From Saprospiraceae bacterium (lineage in GTDB: Bacteria > Bacteroidota > Bacteroidia > Chitinophagales > Saprospiraceae): 64,000 nt of DNA. The position numbers were made by a program, and so were the translations under genes. Below are positions 34,950-44,210 of this stretch, one piece after another; positions within the stretch are counted from its first letter, which is position 1, and the number at the start of each line of letters is the position of its first letter. The notes beneath the pieces were generated by a model. The model did not search any database. It was not told the origin of the DNA and worked only from the letters and a program-made list of their open reading frames with translations. The stretch lies in NCBI GenBank assembly GCA_016706365.1, contig JADJJU010000011.1, positions 62,001-126,000 of the forward strand, read 5' to 3'.

Positions 34950-35321
34950 ATGGATCACCGCTTTGAAATTTATAGTATAAATAATGTCAGGATTGCAAGA
35001 ATTCTTCCGGAAGGAATAGTCATAAAAAATGAACAGGACGCCCTCGACTTGATAGCAAACTGCTATTACAGCGGAGCATCAAAACTGCTCATTCATGAAA
35101 CCCAAATACACCCTGATTTCTTTGACCTGAAAAGCGGATTGGCGGGTGAAATATTACAAAAGTTCTCAAATTATCAGGCTCAACTAGCTATCATTGGTGA
35201 TTTTTTAAAATACTCAAGCAATAGTCTGCAGGATTTTATTCGTGAAAGTAATCGGGCGGGAAGAATATTTTTTACAGCAAATGAGGAAGATGGAATAAAC
35301 AAACTGGCGCAGGGTTCTTAG
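34950..35321 (+). CDS. DUF4180 protein
   Basis: 123 residues, cytosolic. IVIKNEQDALDLIANCYYSGASKLLIHETQIHPDFFDLKSGLAGEILQKFSNYQAQLAIIGDF is the DUF4180 signature, and the length is as expected. No biochemical role is known for the family. It is isolated, with a large repeat-filled gap upstream and about 220 bases to the next gene. The start at ATG 34950 is supported by the family length. Confidence 0.85.
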   Translation: MDHRFEIYSINNVRIARILPEGIVIKNEQDALDLIANCYYSGASKLLIHETQIHPDFFDLKSGLAGEILQKFSNYQAQLAIIGDFLKYSSNSLQDFIRESNRAGRIFFTANEEDGINKLAQGS

Positions 35322-35545
35322 CCTTCCTGAAAGAAAATGGTTGAAATTCTTCCTGCAAATGCCTTCACTTTGAGAGAATTAAGCATTAATCTCTGGCATT
35401 TAATGTAAAATCATTACGTATTTCGAATGATGCTGTGCAGTTCATCACCTGGTGAATTCAACAATTCATGAACTTCGCTTATTTCGGTCAAACCTAAACT
35501 TTGTGGCAAAATAGTTTGCGCAATAAACATATAGTAAAAAACATA

Positions 35546-36454
35546 ATGTATAAAAATACAAAATTTGATGCAATTATCATTGGAGGAAGTTATGCCGGAT
35601 TATCCGCCGCAATGACACTCGGAAGATCTCTGAGAAATGTACTTGTCATTGACAGTGGCAAACCCTGCAATGCTCAGACACCTCATACCCATAATTTGAT
35701 CACATTAGATGGAGAAACCCCTGCCTCTATAATCGACAAAGCCAAACAGCAAGTCTTAAAATATGAAACAATTCAATTTTTCAACGGCCATGTTACTGAA
35801 GTCAAAGGCAGCAATAAGTTATTTCAAGTTTACACGACTTCCGGCCAAAAATATGAATGCTCTAAATTGCTCTTTGCTACCGGTATCAATGATATCAGCC
35901 CTGAAATTCCAGGATACACAGAATGCTGGGGCATTTCAGTACTGCATTGTCCATATTGTCATGGGTATGAGGTTCGCAATTCTGATATTGGGATTCTCGG
36001 AAATGGAGAATTCGGATTTGAATTATGCAAAATGTTGTTCAATTGGAGCAAAAAAATTACCCTTTATACTAACGGCAAATCAGAACTTTCCAAAGCCCAA
36101 CACTCAAAATTAGAATCTCATAATATTGAAATAATTGAAAAAGAAGTCCAATCCTTAAGACATGTAAATGGGCAATTAGAAGAGTTGGTTTTTATTGATC
36201 AATCGACACATAAATCCAATGCACTATTTGTAAGGACAAATTTCATCCAGCATTGTGATATTCCTGAGAAACTAGGTTGCAAACTCACAGAATCAGGATA
36301 TATATTTATTGTGGATTCTCAGCGAACCAGTGTAGAAGGGATCTACGTAGCTGGAGACAACTCAAGTATATACAGGGCTGTAGGTAGTGCAATGGCTGAC
36401 GGAACAAAAGCAGCAGCATACATAAATAAAGCTTTGAATGAAGAGTCCTTTTAA
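35546..36454 (+). CDS. Thioredoxin-reductase-like NAD(P)/FAD oxidoreductase
   Basis: 302 residues from ATG 35546 (the frame is open from 35501). The FAD-binding GGSYAGLSAA (13-22), a redox pair Cys135/Cys138 in HCPYCHGYE, the NAD(P) motif GNGEFG near 152, and the C-terminal VEGIYVAGD mark a low-molecular-weight flavoprotein disulfide reductase. Members with HCPYCHGYE often differ from true thioredoxin reductase and may use ferredoxin or other partners, so thioredoxin as substrate is not assured. No thioredoxin gene is adjacent. The flavoprotein fold is certain; the partner is unknown. Confidence 0.88.
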   Translation: MYKNTKFDAIIIGGSYAGLSAAMTLGRSLRNVLVIDSGKPCNAQTPHTHNLITLDGETPASIIDKAKQQVLKYETIQFFNGHVTEVKGSNKLFQVYTTSGQKYECSKLLFATGINDISPEIPGYTECWGISVLHCPYCHGYEVRNSDIGILGNGEFGFELCKMLFNWSKKITLYTNGKSELSKAQHSKLESHNIEIIEKEVQSLRHVNGQLEELVFIDQSTHKSNALFVRTNFIQHCDIPEKLGCKLTESGYIFIVDSQRTSVEGIYVAGDNSSIYRAVGSAMADGTKAAAYINKALNEESF

Positions 36455-36464
36455 TCATTACCTG

Positions 36465-36472
36465 TATCTTTG
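36465..36472 (+). promoter_or_regulatory. -7 element of the TonB-C lipoprotein gene
   Basis: TATCTTTG (TAnnTTTG) lies 22 bases before ATG 36495, inside the longer open frame that starts at 36438. It supports the later start. Confidence 0.45.
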
Positions 36473-36494
36473 GAATTCATCAACATCGATCCAC

Positions 36495-36980
36495 ATGAAT
36501 AGCAACATGTTTAACCTTACTAAAGTTAGTTTCAAAGCTTGCGCCTTAATACTAACCTTATTTATTTCAAGCTTTGTAGCTTGTAAGAAAGACATTCCAC
36601 TTGAGCCCGAAGTTATTGAAACCAGCTTGTGTCTTGTAGAAATCAACGGTGTATTTCAAGAACTGGAATTAGATCAGATGCCCATTTTTATTAATGGTGG
36701 AGATGAAGGCCTTGCAATGGAATTATCCCGGGTAATCAAGTATCCTACAGAAGCCAGAGAGAACGGAATTGCCGGCCAGGCAATCGTTCAATATGATATT
36801 CTAATAGATGGTAGCACTGATAATTACAACATCATTCTGGACCCGGGCCATGGCATAGGAGACTCCCTGAAAGGGGCCATGCAAGAAGTTATGTCTGGTA
36901 TCGTCTTTACCCCTGCAATCCTTAATGGTCAAGCCGTGAAAGTCAGAAAAGAAATAAAGGCAACATACAGATTGGAATAA
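36495..36980 (+). CDS. Lipoprotein with TonB C-terminal-like domain
   Basis: 161 residues from ATG 36495 (ATG 36507 is also possible). A lipoprotein signal ends at Cys30 (ISSFVACKKD). The rest, MELSRVIKYPTEARENGIAGQAIVQYDILIDGSTDNYNII, then LKGAMQEVMSGIVFTPAILNGQAVKVRKEIKATYRLE is the TonB C-terminal fold with its YPxxAxxxxxxGxV motif. Bacteroidota have many such free-standing TonB-C proteins. The lipid anchor replaces the usual membrane helix, so it may not energise receptors in the standard way. A tiny TatA-like gene follows after 31 bases. Confidence 0.82.
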   Translation: MNSNMFNLTKVSFKACALILTLFISSFVACKKDIPLEPEVIETSLCLVEINGVFQELELDQMPIFINGGDEGLAMELSRVIKYPTEARENGIAGQAIVQYDILIDGSTDNYNIILDPGHGIGDSLKGAMQEVMSGIVFTPAILNGQAVKVRKEIKATYRLE

Positions 36981-37011
36981 GAATTTCCGCCTTACTTAAC
37001 ATCTAAAAAAA

Positions 37012-37131
37012 ATGAAACTATTCTTACTGCCTGCCATTGGAACATCTGAATTACTTATTTTAATAGCCGTTGTAGCGCTATTAATCTTTTCATTGTTCGG
37101 AAAGAAATTAATTCAGGGATTTAAAAGATAA
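37012..37131 (+). CDS. 39-residue TatA-like membrane peptide
   Basis: MKLFLLPAIGTSELLILIAV, then VALLIFSLFGKKLIQGFKR. The arrangement I-G-T-x-E-L-L-I, hydrophobic helix, then F-G-x-K-K-L matches the N terminus of TatA/TatE, including the hinge FGKKL. TatA normally continues into an amphipathic helix and tail of 30-60 residues, which is missing here because TAA follows at 37129. It could be a truncated TatA, a micro-TatE or an independent membrane peptide. It is 31 bases after the TonB-C lipoprotein and probably co-transcribed. Confidence 0.62.
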   Translation: MKLFLLPAIGTSELLILIAVVALLIFSLFGKKLIQGFKR

Positions 37132-37204
37132 TAAGAAGGCAAAAAATCCACCGCGCATAACGGTTGCTTTATCCGGCCAAATTTAAAACTATGCGCATTT
37201 CAGC

Positions 37205-37212
37205 TATATTTG
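37205..37212 (+). promoter_or_regulatory. -7 element of the bestrophin-like gene
   Basis: TATATTTG (TAnnTTTG) lies 52 bases before ATG 37265. Confidence 0.35.
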
Positions 37213-37264
37213 CGCCTGCATAGAGATAATTTCTCACAATGTTTTAACAGCAACAAACACATCC

Positions 37265-38176
37265 ATGCTTTATTATAATCCCAAGGAATGGTTCATCGCC
37301 ATTTTCAGGTTTCATAAGTCTGACACTTTTCGGGCACTTTTTCCTTTACTGATTTTCATGAGCATATATTCCTGGGGAATAGTATTTCTCGAAACTGAAT
37401 ATTTGAAATTGGGTGCCAACAGTAATGCGAGAAATATAACGGTAATGCACACCTTGTTGGGATTCGCGATCTCAATGCTACTCGTTTTTAGAACTAATAC
37501 TGCCTACGACAGATGGTGGGAAGGAAGAAAACTATGGGGAAACCTGGTCAATAACAGCAGAAATCTGGCCATCAAACTGAAAGCTATGTTGCCCGAAAAT
37601 GATCATGCATCCCGCTCCTTTTTCAGGCAGGTCATCCCATTATATGCTATCTCTCTTCAGAAACATCTCCAAAAAGAAACCACCAAATTTGAACTCGACG
37701 AGAAACCTCATCCAGAACTGCCAAGCTTAAAAGATATCCACCATATACCCAATCGTGTCTCTGAGAGTATGATTACTAAGATAAATAGTTTATACAAGCA
37801 AGGTGTTCTATCCGGGGATCAACTGATTATCATAAATAATGAAATCAGCTCCTTTACAAATATTTGTGGTGCTTGTGAGCGAATTAAGAATACCCCTATC
37901 CCCTATAGCTACAGTGCTTTTATCAAAAAATTTATCTTCATTTATGTAGCCACCCTTCCTTTTGGGTTTGCTTTTAATCTTGGATATTTTACAATCCCGG
38001 TAACTACATTTATATTTTATGTTCTTGCGAGTCTTGAATTGATTGCCGAAGAAATTGAAGATCCATTCGGCAAGGACAACAATGATTTGCCAATGATCAA
38101 ATTATCAGATGCAATCAAGGCCAATGTGAACGAAATATTTGATTTTAAGGAAGAGGAAGAAGTAATACCAGTATGA
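37265..38176 (+). CDS. Bestrophin-like (UPF0187) channel protein
   Basis: 303 residues of the bacterial bestrophin family. MLYYNPKEWFIAIFRFHKSDTFRALFP is followed by AISMLLVFRTNTAYDRWWEGRKLWGNLVNNSRNLA, which is the family hallmark. IPYSYSAFIKKFIFIYVATLPFGF and LIAEEIEDPFGKDNNDLPM complete it. Bacterial homologues form pentameric ion channels in the inner membrane; ion selectivity cannot be read from sequence. It is monocistronic. The length fits the family. Confidence 0.93.
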   Translation: MLYYNPKEWFIAIFRFHKSDTFRALFPLLIFMSIYSWGIVFLETEYLKLGANSNARNITVMHTLLGFAISMLLVFRTNTAYDRWWEGRKLWGNLVNNSRNLAIKLKAMLPENDHASRSFFRQVIPLYAISLQKHLQKETTKFELDEKPHPELPSLKDIHHIPNRVSESMITKINSLYKQGVLSGDQLIIINNEISSFTNICGACERIKNTPIPYSYSAFIKKFIFIYVATLPFGFAFNLGYFTIPVTTFIFYVLASLELIAEEIEDPFGKDNNDLPMIKLSDAIKANVNEIFDFKEEEEVIPV

Positions 38177-38414
38177 GAGAATAGTTGAAATTCATCTGTA
38201 TTAAGAGTTGCATAACGATATCAATCAAAAAACAATTTTCACTATTCAAGTTGAAAATTTGTCACTCATCAAAATTTCTACTTCGACTTTAATTTTTTAT
38301 CTCAATCTTTGAGAAGAATAATCAGAGTTTGCATCGTTATTCATTTGCAGAGGCGTTCTGCAAGGCGGATTCCGAAAAGCCATAAGAGTAGGAAAAATAT
38401 TTAAATAACTAAAA

Positions 38415-38819
38415 ATGAAATTTATAATTTTATCTATCAGCTTATTATGGTCATTCCAGACGCTGACCGCCCAAAGTATTTCAGGCCATATCCTGGAACT
38501 TGAATCCTATACCAAATGGGATGCCGTGGAAAAAGAATGGGCAGGTGTTCGCAAAGATTGGGAAGTTCAAGCCAAAAAGGAAAATACGGCTGTTATTAGT
38601 GCCGGCTTATTGCTGTCATTTGAATCATACATCAAATGGGATGCGGTGGAAACATCATGGAAAAAACGCCGTGACAAATGGGTAAAAGAAGTTGAAAAAG
38701 CAGTCACTAACGCACAGGTTGCAGCGCTTCTCATTGAACTGGAATCCAACATTAAATGGACCGCAGTGGATGAAAAATGGAAAGGACGCAGAGAGGCCTG
38801 GATTAGTGAATTGAAATAA
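38415..38819 (+). CDS. Secreted protein of three W-rich tandem repeats
   Basis: 134 residues. The signal peptide is 1-19 (ILSISLLWSFQTLTAQS). The mature part is three copies of a unit of about 38 residues, each with LxxES(Y/N)xKWxAV, then W-x5-RR/R-x3-W and a basic helix: ESYTKWDAVEKEWAGVRKDW, ESYIKWDAVETSWKKRRDKW and ESNIKWTAVDEKWKGRREAW. Regular Trp and Lys/Arg spacing suggests a helical repeat. No matching family comes to mind. It lies alone, with no operon partner. The ATG at 38415 fits the signal peptide. Confidence 0.72.
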   Translation: MKFIILSISLLWSFQTLTAQSISGHILELESYTKWDAVEKEWAGVRKDWEVQAKKENTAVISAGLLLSFESYIKWDAVETSWKKRRDKWVKEVEKAVTNAQVAALLIELESNIKWTAVDEKWKGRREAWISELK

Positions 38820-38825
38820 TGGTCT

Positions 38826-38935
38826 GAACAGCCGTTGAATCGGTTAATCGGTTAAGTGTATAAGCGAAGTGTGAAGAAACAGCCGCTATTGGCTTTTGGC
38901 TGTTAGCTTTTGGCTAACAGCCGGAGCTGAGTTAC
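38826..38935. repeat. AACAGCC / GGCTTTT heptamer repeats
   Basis: AACAGCC words at about 38826, 38877 and 38915 around GGCTTTTGGCTGTTAGC, a 7-base period. Confidence 0.75.
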
Positions 38936-38948
38936 TGAGTATGCCAGG

Positions 38949-39145
38949 AGCTATCCAGATTTAATGCCTTCCGGATTTCCCAACCTTAAATGTATTCCCT
39001 CCACTAGTATGTCATATTTTTCAAGATGTCTCAAATGTGCCCTCTTAAAACTCCGTATGGAGTTTAACATGAATAACCCCGTGCAAGTGAAACGCAGCTC
39101 GGGATACATAATCACTCCTCCCCGAACTCCGTAGGTGTTCAATTT
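38949..39145. repeat. Palindromic mosaic element, copy 1
   Basis: It contains TTTAATGCCTTCCGG, the palindrome AAACTCC-GTAT-GGAGTTT (39048-39065), CAAGTGAAACGCAGC and GAACTCC-GTA-GGTGTTC (39124-39140). The same words occur in the same order at 61870-62062. Peptide frames in it (LNTYGVRGG, PELRFTCTGL) recur there too, which explains apparently conserved short frames. Confidence 0.75.
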
Positions 39146-39235
39146 GAAATGAACCGGCATTCTCCAGGTTTAGATTCAATTCCAATTAATGCTGGCTTTA
39201 TTGACTTTCGAGTTATATGTGAATTACTGTTTTGT

Positions 39236-39830
39236 CCTCACCATTCACTTTTCAAATTTCACATTTCAATTTTCACATCTTACTTCTAACCATTTACCAT
39301 TTACTATTCACCATTTACTTTTCTCATCTCACATTTCACATTTGACATCTCACCCTTCTCTTCCTGCCATTTACTATTCCCTTTTCACTTTTCACTTTTT
39401 TTCCTCTTCTAACCATTCACCATTTACTATTCACCATTTACTTTTCTCATCTCACATTTCACATTTGACATCTCACCCTTCTCTTCTTACCATTTACTAT
39501 TCACCATTTACTATTCACTTTTCAATTTTCACATTTCACTTTTCACGTCTTACTTCTAACCATTCACCATTTACTATTCACCATTTACTATTCTCATCTC
39601 ACATTTCACATTTGACATCTCACACTTCTCTTCTTACCATTTACTATTCACCATTTACTATTCACTTTTCACTTTTCACATTTCACTTTTCACTTCTTAC
39701 TTCTAACCATTCACTATTCACCATTCACTATTCACCATTTACTTTTCTCATCTCACATTTCACATTTGACATCTCACCCTTCTCTTCCTGCCATTTACTA
39801 TTCCCTTTTCACTTTTCACTTTTTTCTCCC
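39236..39830. repeat. Large heptamer array (CATTTAC / TATTCAC), 147-bp units
   Basis: About 600 bases of words such as CATTTAC, TATTCAC, TTTTCAC and ATCTCAC, in a 7-base period. Higher-order copies begin at CTAACCATT 39286, 39409, 39556 and 39703 (spacing 123, 147 and 147; 147 is 21 heptamers). An open frame of 263 codons runs through it only because 21 is divisible by both 3 and 7. The following tricorn-like gene begins 120 bases later. Confidence 0.92.
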
Positions 39831-39949
39831 TCCTTTGGAAAAATAAATTCCAAATCGTACCTTCCCGTTTTATACCCGCCAAGATCTATGAACTGCTCAA
39901 CCCGAGCCTGTCTTCTATTTATTGATATCACAAAAATTCAATTCAGCCC

Positions 39950-42900
39950 ATGCAAAAGTTCTTGCTCCTACTGTCCTTGACATTTTTAACACTCATCCTG
40001 AATGCTCAAAGTAATGAAGCATATTTCATGTCACATTCCACGCTGACACCAGACGGACAAACGATTATTTTTGATTATGACAATGATCTTTGGAAGGTCA
40101 GCACCGCGGGTGGCTCTGCCTCCAGATTGACTGCGATGGATGGAAATGAACAGTATCCCCGTGTCTCACCTGATGGGAAATGGCTTGCATTTTCGGGCAA
40201 TCAATATGGGGGGACCGATGTATATATTATGCCACTTAATGGGGGCGATATCAAACAATTAACTTATCATGAAGCCTTTGATCACGTGGATAGCTGGTCC
40301 TGGGATTCAAAAAATATTTACTTCACATCCAATCGTTACAATCGTCAGTCAGGTTATAAAGTTTCCATTGATGGGGGAACTCCTGTGAGGTTATTTGCCA
40401 ATTATTTCAATACTGTCCATTCCATTGTTGAGCATCCCAATGGTGAAATATTCTTCAATGAAACCTGGGAAAGCAAGTCATCAGCTAACCGCAAAAGATA
40501 CAAGGGAGCATATAATCCAGATTTACAATCATATAACCCCAAAACAAAAGAATTTAAAGTTTACACTTCATGGAACGGCAAAGATTTCTGGCCGACTTTT
40601 GACAAGCAGGGCAAAATTTATTTTGTATCGGATGAGGCAAATGGGGAATACAATCTTTATGAACTGGAAGGGAAAAATAAAAAACAACTTAGCAAATTCA
40701 ATACCTCCATCAGCAGGCCACAAGTAAGTGCTAATGGAGAAAAAATAGTATTCGAAAAGGATTACCAGTTATGGGTATATGATGTGAAGTCTAAGGATAG
40801 CAAAAAAGTGAATATCAATATTTTCAACAATAGTGTTCTTACCAAAAGCCAGGATTTTGATGTTAAAGGGAAAATTGAAAGCTTTGATGTTTCCCCTGAT
40901 GGGAAAAAAATGGCTTTCGTGTCAAGAGGTAAACTTTTTGCTTCTGATATAAAAGGTCAATTTGTCAATCTTTTATCCACCGGTACAGGACGGGTGCTGG
41001 AAGTTAACTGGATGGCAGACAATAAAACAATGATCTATGGTAAAACCAATGAAAATGGCTATGCTAATTATTTCACCATTGCTGCTGATGGATCCTCAGC
41101 TGAAAAACAAATCACCAATGTAAGTCGTAACGATCGTGATCTCAGTCTCAATCATGACAAAAGTATGGGAGTATATATCAGCGGTCGCGATGAAGTGAGA
41201 ACAATTGACCTCAAATCGCTGACGACTTCATTAATTGTAAAGGACGAAATCTGGGGATTTCAAAATCCGGCTCCGGGCTTTTCACCGGACGGAGAGTATG
41301 TTGTTTTCACAGTTCGCCGCAATTTTGAACAAGATATTGTAGTACATCATTTGAAATCAAAAACCACTACTAATCTTACAAAAACTGCCATCACAGAAAC
41401 CAATCCTGTTTGGTCTCCGGATGGAAAATGGATTTATTTTATTTCCGACCGGCTTGGCCCGGGATATCCATATGGGCTTAGAGATGCACATATCTATCGC
41501 ATACCCCTTGAGAAACATGAGGATCCCTATAAGAGCGACAAGTATGCAGAACTTTTTGCAGCGGACTCTACTAAAAAAGATGACGTAAAAAAAGAGGATA
41601 AACAGGATGAAAAGAAAGACGATAAGAAAAGCGACAAGAAAGATGACAAGAAAGATGACAAGAAAGATGAGAAAAAAGATTCAATAAAAATTGTAACCCC
41701 TCTCAGTATTAATCCGGAAGGATTGACACGCTTGGTGGAGCAGGTGGGGCCTACTTTTGGAACCCAAAGCAATTTATTTCTGTCAAAGAAAGATGATAAG
41801 ATTACTATGATTTTTGCATCTAATCATAGTGAAGGTAAATCCAATTGGTGGAAGACAACCTATGAACCATTCACTCCTCCCAAGACAGAAAAAAATTGAA
41901 GGGGCAGTTCAGGGGTCTGTCTATATCGTCGAGGTGAGCGGGAAAATGTATGGATTGATTTCGGGCGATATTCATACTGTCAATCTGGAAGGTAAAAAAG
42001 TCGAGAAGGTCGAAATCTCTTACAAATTCCGCAAGAATTTACAGGAAGAATTCAATCAAATGTTTCATGAAACCTGGGCGAATATTGAGGAGAATTTTTA
42101 CAATGAGACTTTCCATGGCATTGACTGGCCCGGAATGAAAAAAAGGTATGCGGCATATCTCCCTCATCTGGGATCAAGAGCTGATTTGCGAGTAGTATTG
42201 AATGACATGCTTGGAGAGTTAAATGCTTCCCATCTCGGATTTAATTCTGCAGGAGATGAGGAGAAAATATTTTACAAAACACAAAATGCTGAAACCGGAA
42301 TTATTTTTGAAGAAGAGAAGCCATACACTGTCAAATACGTGGTTAAAAACAGTCCAGCTGATAAGAAAGGTAAAGATATCAAAGCAGGTGATGTGTTGAC
42401 ACATGTCAATGGTCAGGCAGTGGATACAAAAATGTCCAGACACTACTATTTCGCTCAGCCTTCGCTGGATGAAGAACTAAGTCTCAGCTTTAGTCGCGGC
42501 TCAGAAAAATACGATGTCAAAGTAAGACCTCAGGCTTTTAGTGCGCTTGTATCCCTGCTGTATGATGAGTGGATCGACAACAATAGAAGTCTTGTTCGCA
42601 GCAAAGGAAAAAACAGAATTGCCTACTCACATATGCGTAACATGGGCAAAGGAGAATTGGATAAATTCATGATGGAAATGAATAGCGAAGAATATGCAAA
42701 AGAGGGCTTAATTCTGGATTTAAGATTCAACACCGGAGGAAATGTTCATGATGATGTTTTGCGCTTCCTTAATCAGCGTCCATACTTAAAGTGGAAATAT
42801 CGTGAAGGAGCATTCACAGTCCAACCCAATTTTACCCCTGCTGCCCATCCGATTGTATTGCTTATCAATGAACAATCATTGAGCGATGCTGAAATGACAG

Positions 42901-43166
42901 CCGCAGGATTCAAGGAACTCGGACTAGGAAAAATCGTCGGAACGGAGACATACAGATGGATTATTTTCACTTCCGGAAAAGGACTGGTGGATGGTTCCTT
43001 CTATCGGATTCCGGGATGGGGATGTTATACCCTGGATGGAAAGAATCTGGAGCAGGAGGGTGTTCAGCCTGATATTCCTGTAGCCAATACATTCAAGGAT
43101 CGTTTGGAAGGCAGAGATCCGCAATTGGAGAGAGCTGTGAGTGAAATTATGGGGCAGTTGAAGTAG
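39950..43166 (+). CDS. Tricorn-like serine protease (one frameshift)
   Basis: The restored product is about 1071 residues, the size of archaeal tricorn. The signal peptide is 1-20. Two beta-propeller modules (SHSTLTPDGQTIIFDYDNDLW to about 550) precede a very Lys/Asp-rich linker (about 535-585). A core domain (FNQMFHETWANIEENFYNETF), a PDZ-like segment (NAETGIIFEEEKPYTVKYV, VKNSPADKKG) and the C-terminal protease (LILDLRFNTGGNVHDD, LLINEQSLSDAEMTAAG with Ser-Asp, GVQPDIPV) follow. The frame slips in the A7 run at 41889-41895; with A6 the text reads KTEKIEGAVQG. Unlike cytosolic tricorn it is exported, so periplasmic peptide degradation is likely. Confidence 0.88.
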
Positions 43167-43171
43167 CAGCC

Positions 43172-43222
43172 GGCCTTTAGCTGTTGGCTATTGGCTATTG
43201 GCAAACAGCCGGGAAGAAGTTA
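43172..43222. repeat. AACAGCC heptamer fragment
   Basis: GCTGTTGGCTATTGGCTATTGG and AACAGCCGGGAAGAAGTTAG, like the unit at 1.3-1.9 kb. Confidence 0.65.
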
Positions 43223-43350
43223 GAAGTTTTGGAAGAGCCTTTTCCAACAGCAGCCTGCATTTTGCGGATAAAGTTGAAGTTAACTTGTTTAAAGTGTTGT
43301 GCACTACAATACTTGACAAGAGTTATCGTCAAGCTTTCACATTTAATATA

Positions 43351-44151
43351 ATGACCACAGAACAATTTACAAACGAGTTTGAACTGGCAAGGCCACAGTT
43401 AAAATCCTACATTCTTAGGATAACTGCAAGTATGGAAGACTCTGAGGATATTGTGCAGGATACATATGTAAAAGCACTTATTAAACTTGACACATTTAGA
43501 GGCGACAGCTCCGTAAAGACCTGGATTTTTACTATTGCTTCAAATACTGCAAAGGATAATTTGAGAGCTAAGAAAAGATGGCCTGAAACGGTGACAGACA
43601 TTTGCAGAGAAAAGGCTTTAGCTAATCCGGGCTATTTTCCTGAAATCAACTCATTGATGCAAAATTCTGCACAGACAGCATTTGAAATAAAGGAACACAT
43701 CACATTTTGTTTGACTTGCATTTCAAAATCGCTTCCATTAGAGCAACAAATTTGTATCCTGCTTAAAGAAATTTATGATTTTAAAATTGCTGAAATAGCA
43801 GAAATCATGGAGACTACCGAAGCAATGGCTAAATACTATTTACATACAGCTCGCTCAAAAATGGTCGAAATCTATGAAGGCAGATGCGCCTTGATTAATA
43901 AAAATGGTGCTTGCCATCAATGTTCTGAACTAAATGGTATATTTAATCCGAAACAGGATTTTGAAGTAGAAAAGAAGAAAATAGAATTTGCTAAAAAAGC
44001 AAATGACCCTGACAGGGAACATCTATTGGATTTGCGATTTAAAATTATGAAGGAAATTGACCCATTTAATTCAAATGGCTCCAATTTACAGTTGTTCCAT
44101 TTAGAGCACAACAAAAAAATAATGGAGAATTTTGAAATAAAAGATGAATAA
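43351..44151 (+). CDS. ECF-type RNA polymerase sigma factor
   Basis: 266 residues from ATG 43351; the frame is open from 43198 but that part is repeat DNA. Sigma region 2 is DSEDIVQDTYVKALIKLDTFRGDSSVKTWIF, and region 4 is LPLEQQICILLKEIYDFKIAEIAEIMETTEAMAKYYLHTARSKM. After region 4 there is a C-terminal extension with a Cys pair (CALINKNGACHQCSEL) and a charged tail, which could bind zinc or be a built-in regulator. No anti-sigma gene of the usual FecR type follows. Instead an SRPBCC gene comes 59 bases later. Confidence 0.86.
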   Translation: MTTEQFTNEFELARPQLKSYILRITASMEDSEDIVQDTYVKALIKLDTFRGDSSVKTWIFTIASNTAKDNLRAKKRWPETVTDICREKALANPGYFPEINSLMQNSAQTAFEIKEHITFCLTCISKSLPLEQQICILLKEIYDFKIAEIAEIMETTEAMAKYYLHTARSKMVEIYEGRCALINKNGACHQCSELNGIFNPKQDFEVEKKKIEFAKKANDPDREHLLDLRFKIMKEIDPFNSNGSNLQLFHLEHNKKIMENFEIKDE

Positions 44152-44210
44152 ATCCTATCGATTTGTCTTTGCCAAGCGTCCAAAGGTATTAACAAACAAA
44201 ATCAGGAACA

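Noticed and set aside
38951..39160. 69-residue minus-strand frame with a peptide that recurs at 61966-62244
   Set aside because: The similarity follows from the shared palindromic repeat, not from protein conservation.
39189..39980. Open frame of 263 codons on the plus strand
   Set aside because: It is composed of the heptamer array. The frame stays open because the 147-base unit is a multiple of both 3 and 7, and the predicted peptide is a monotonous His/Phe/Thr/Ser repeat.
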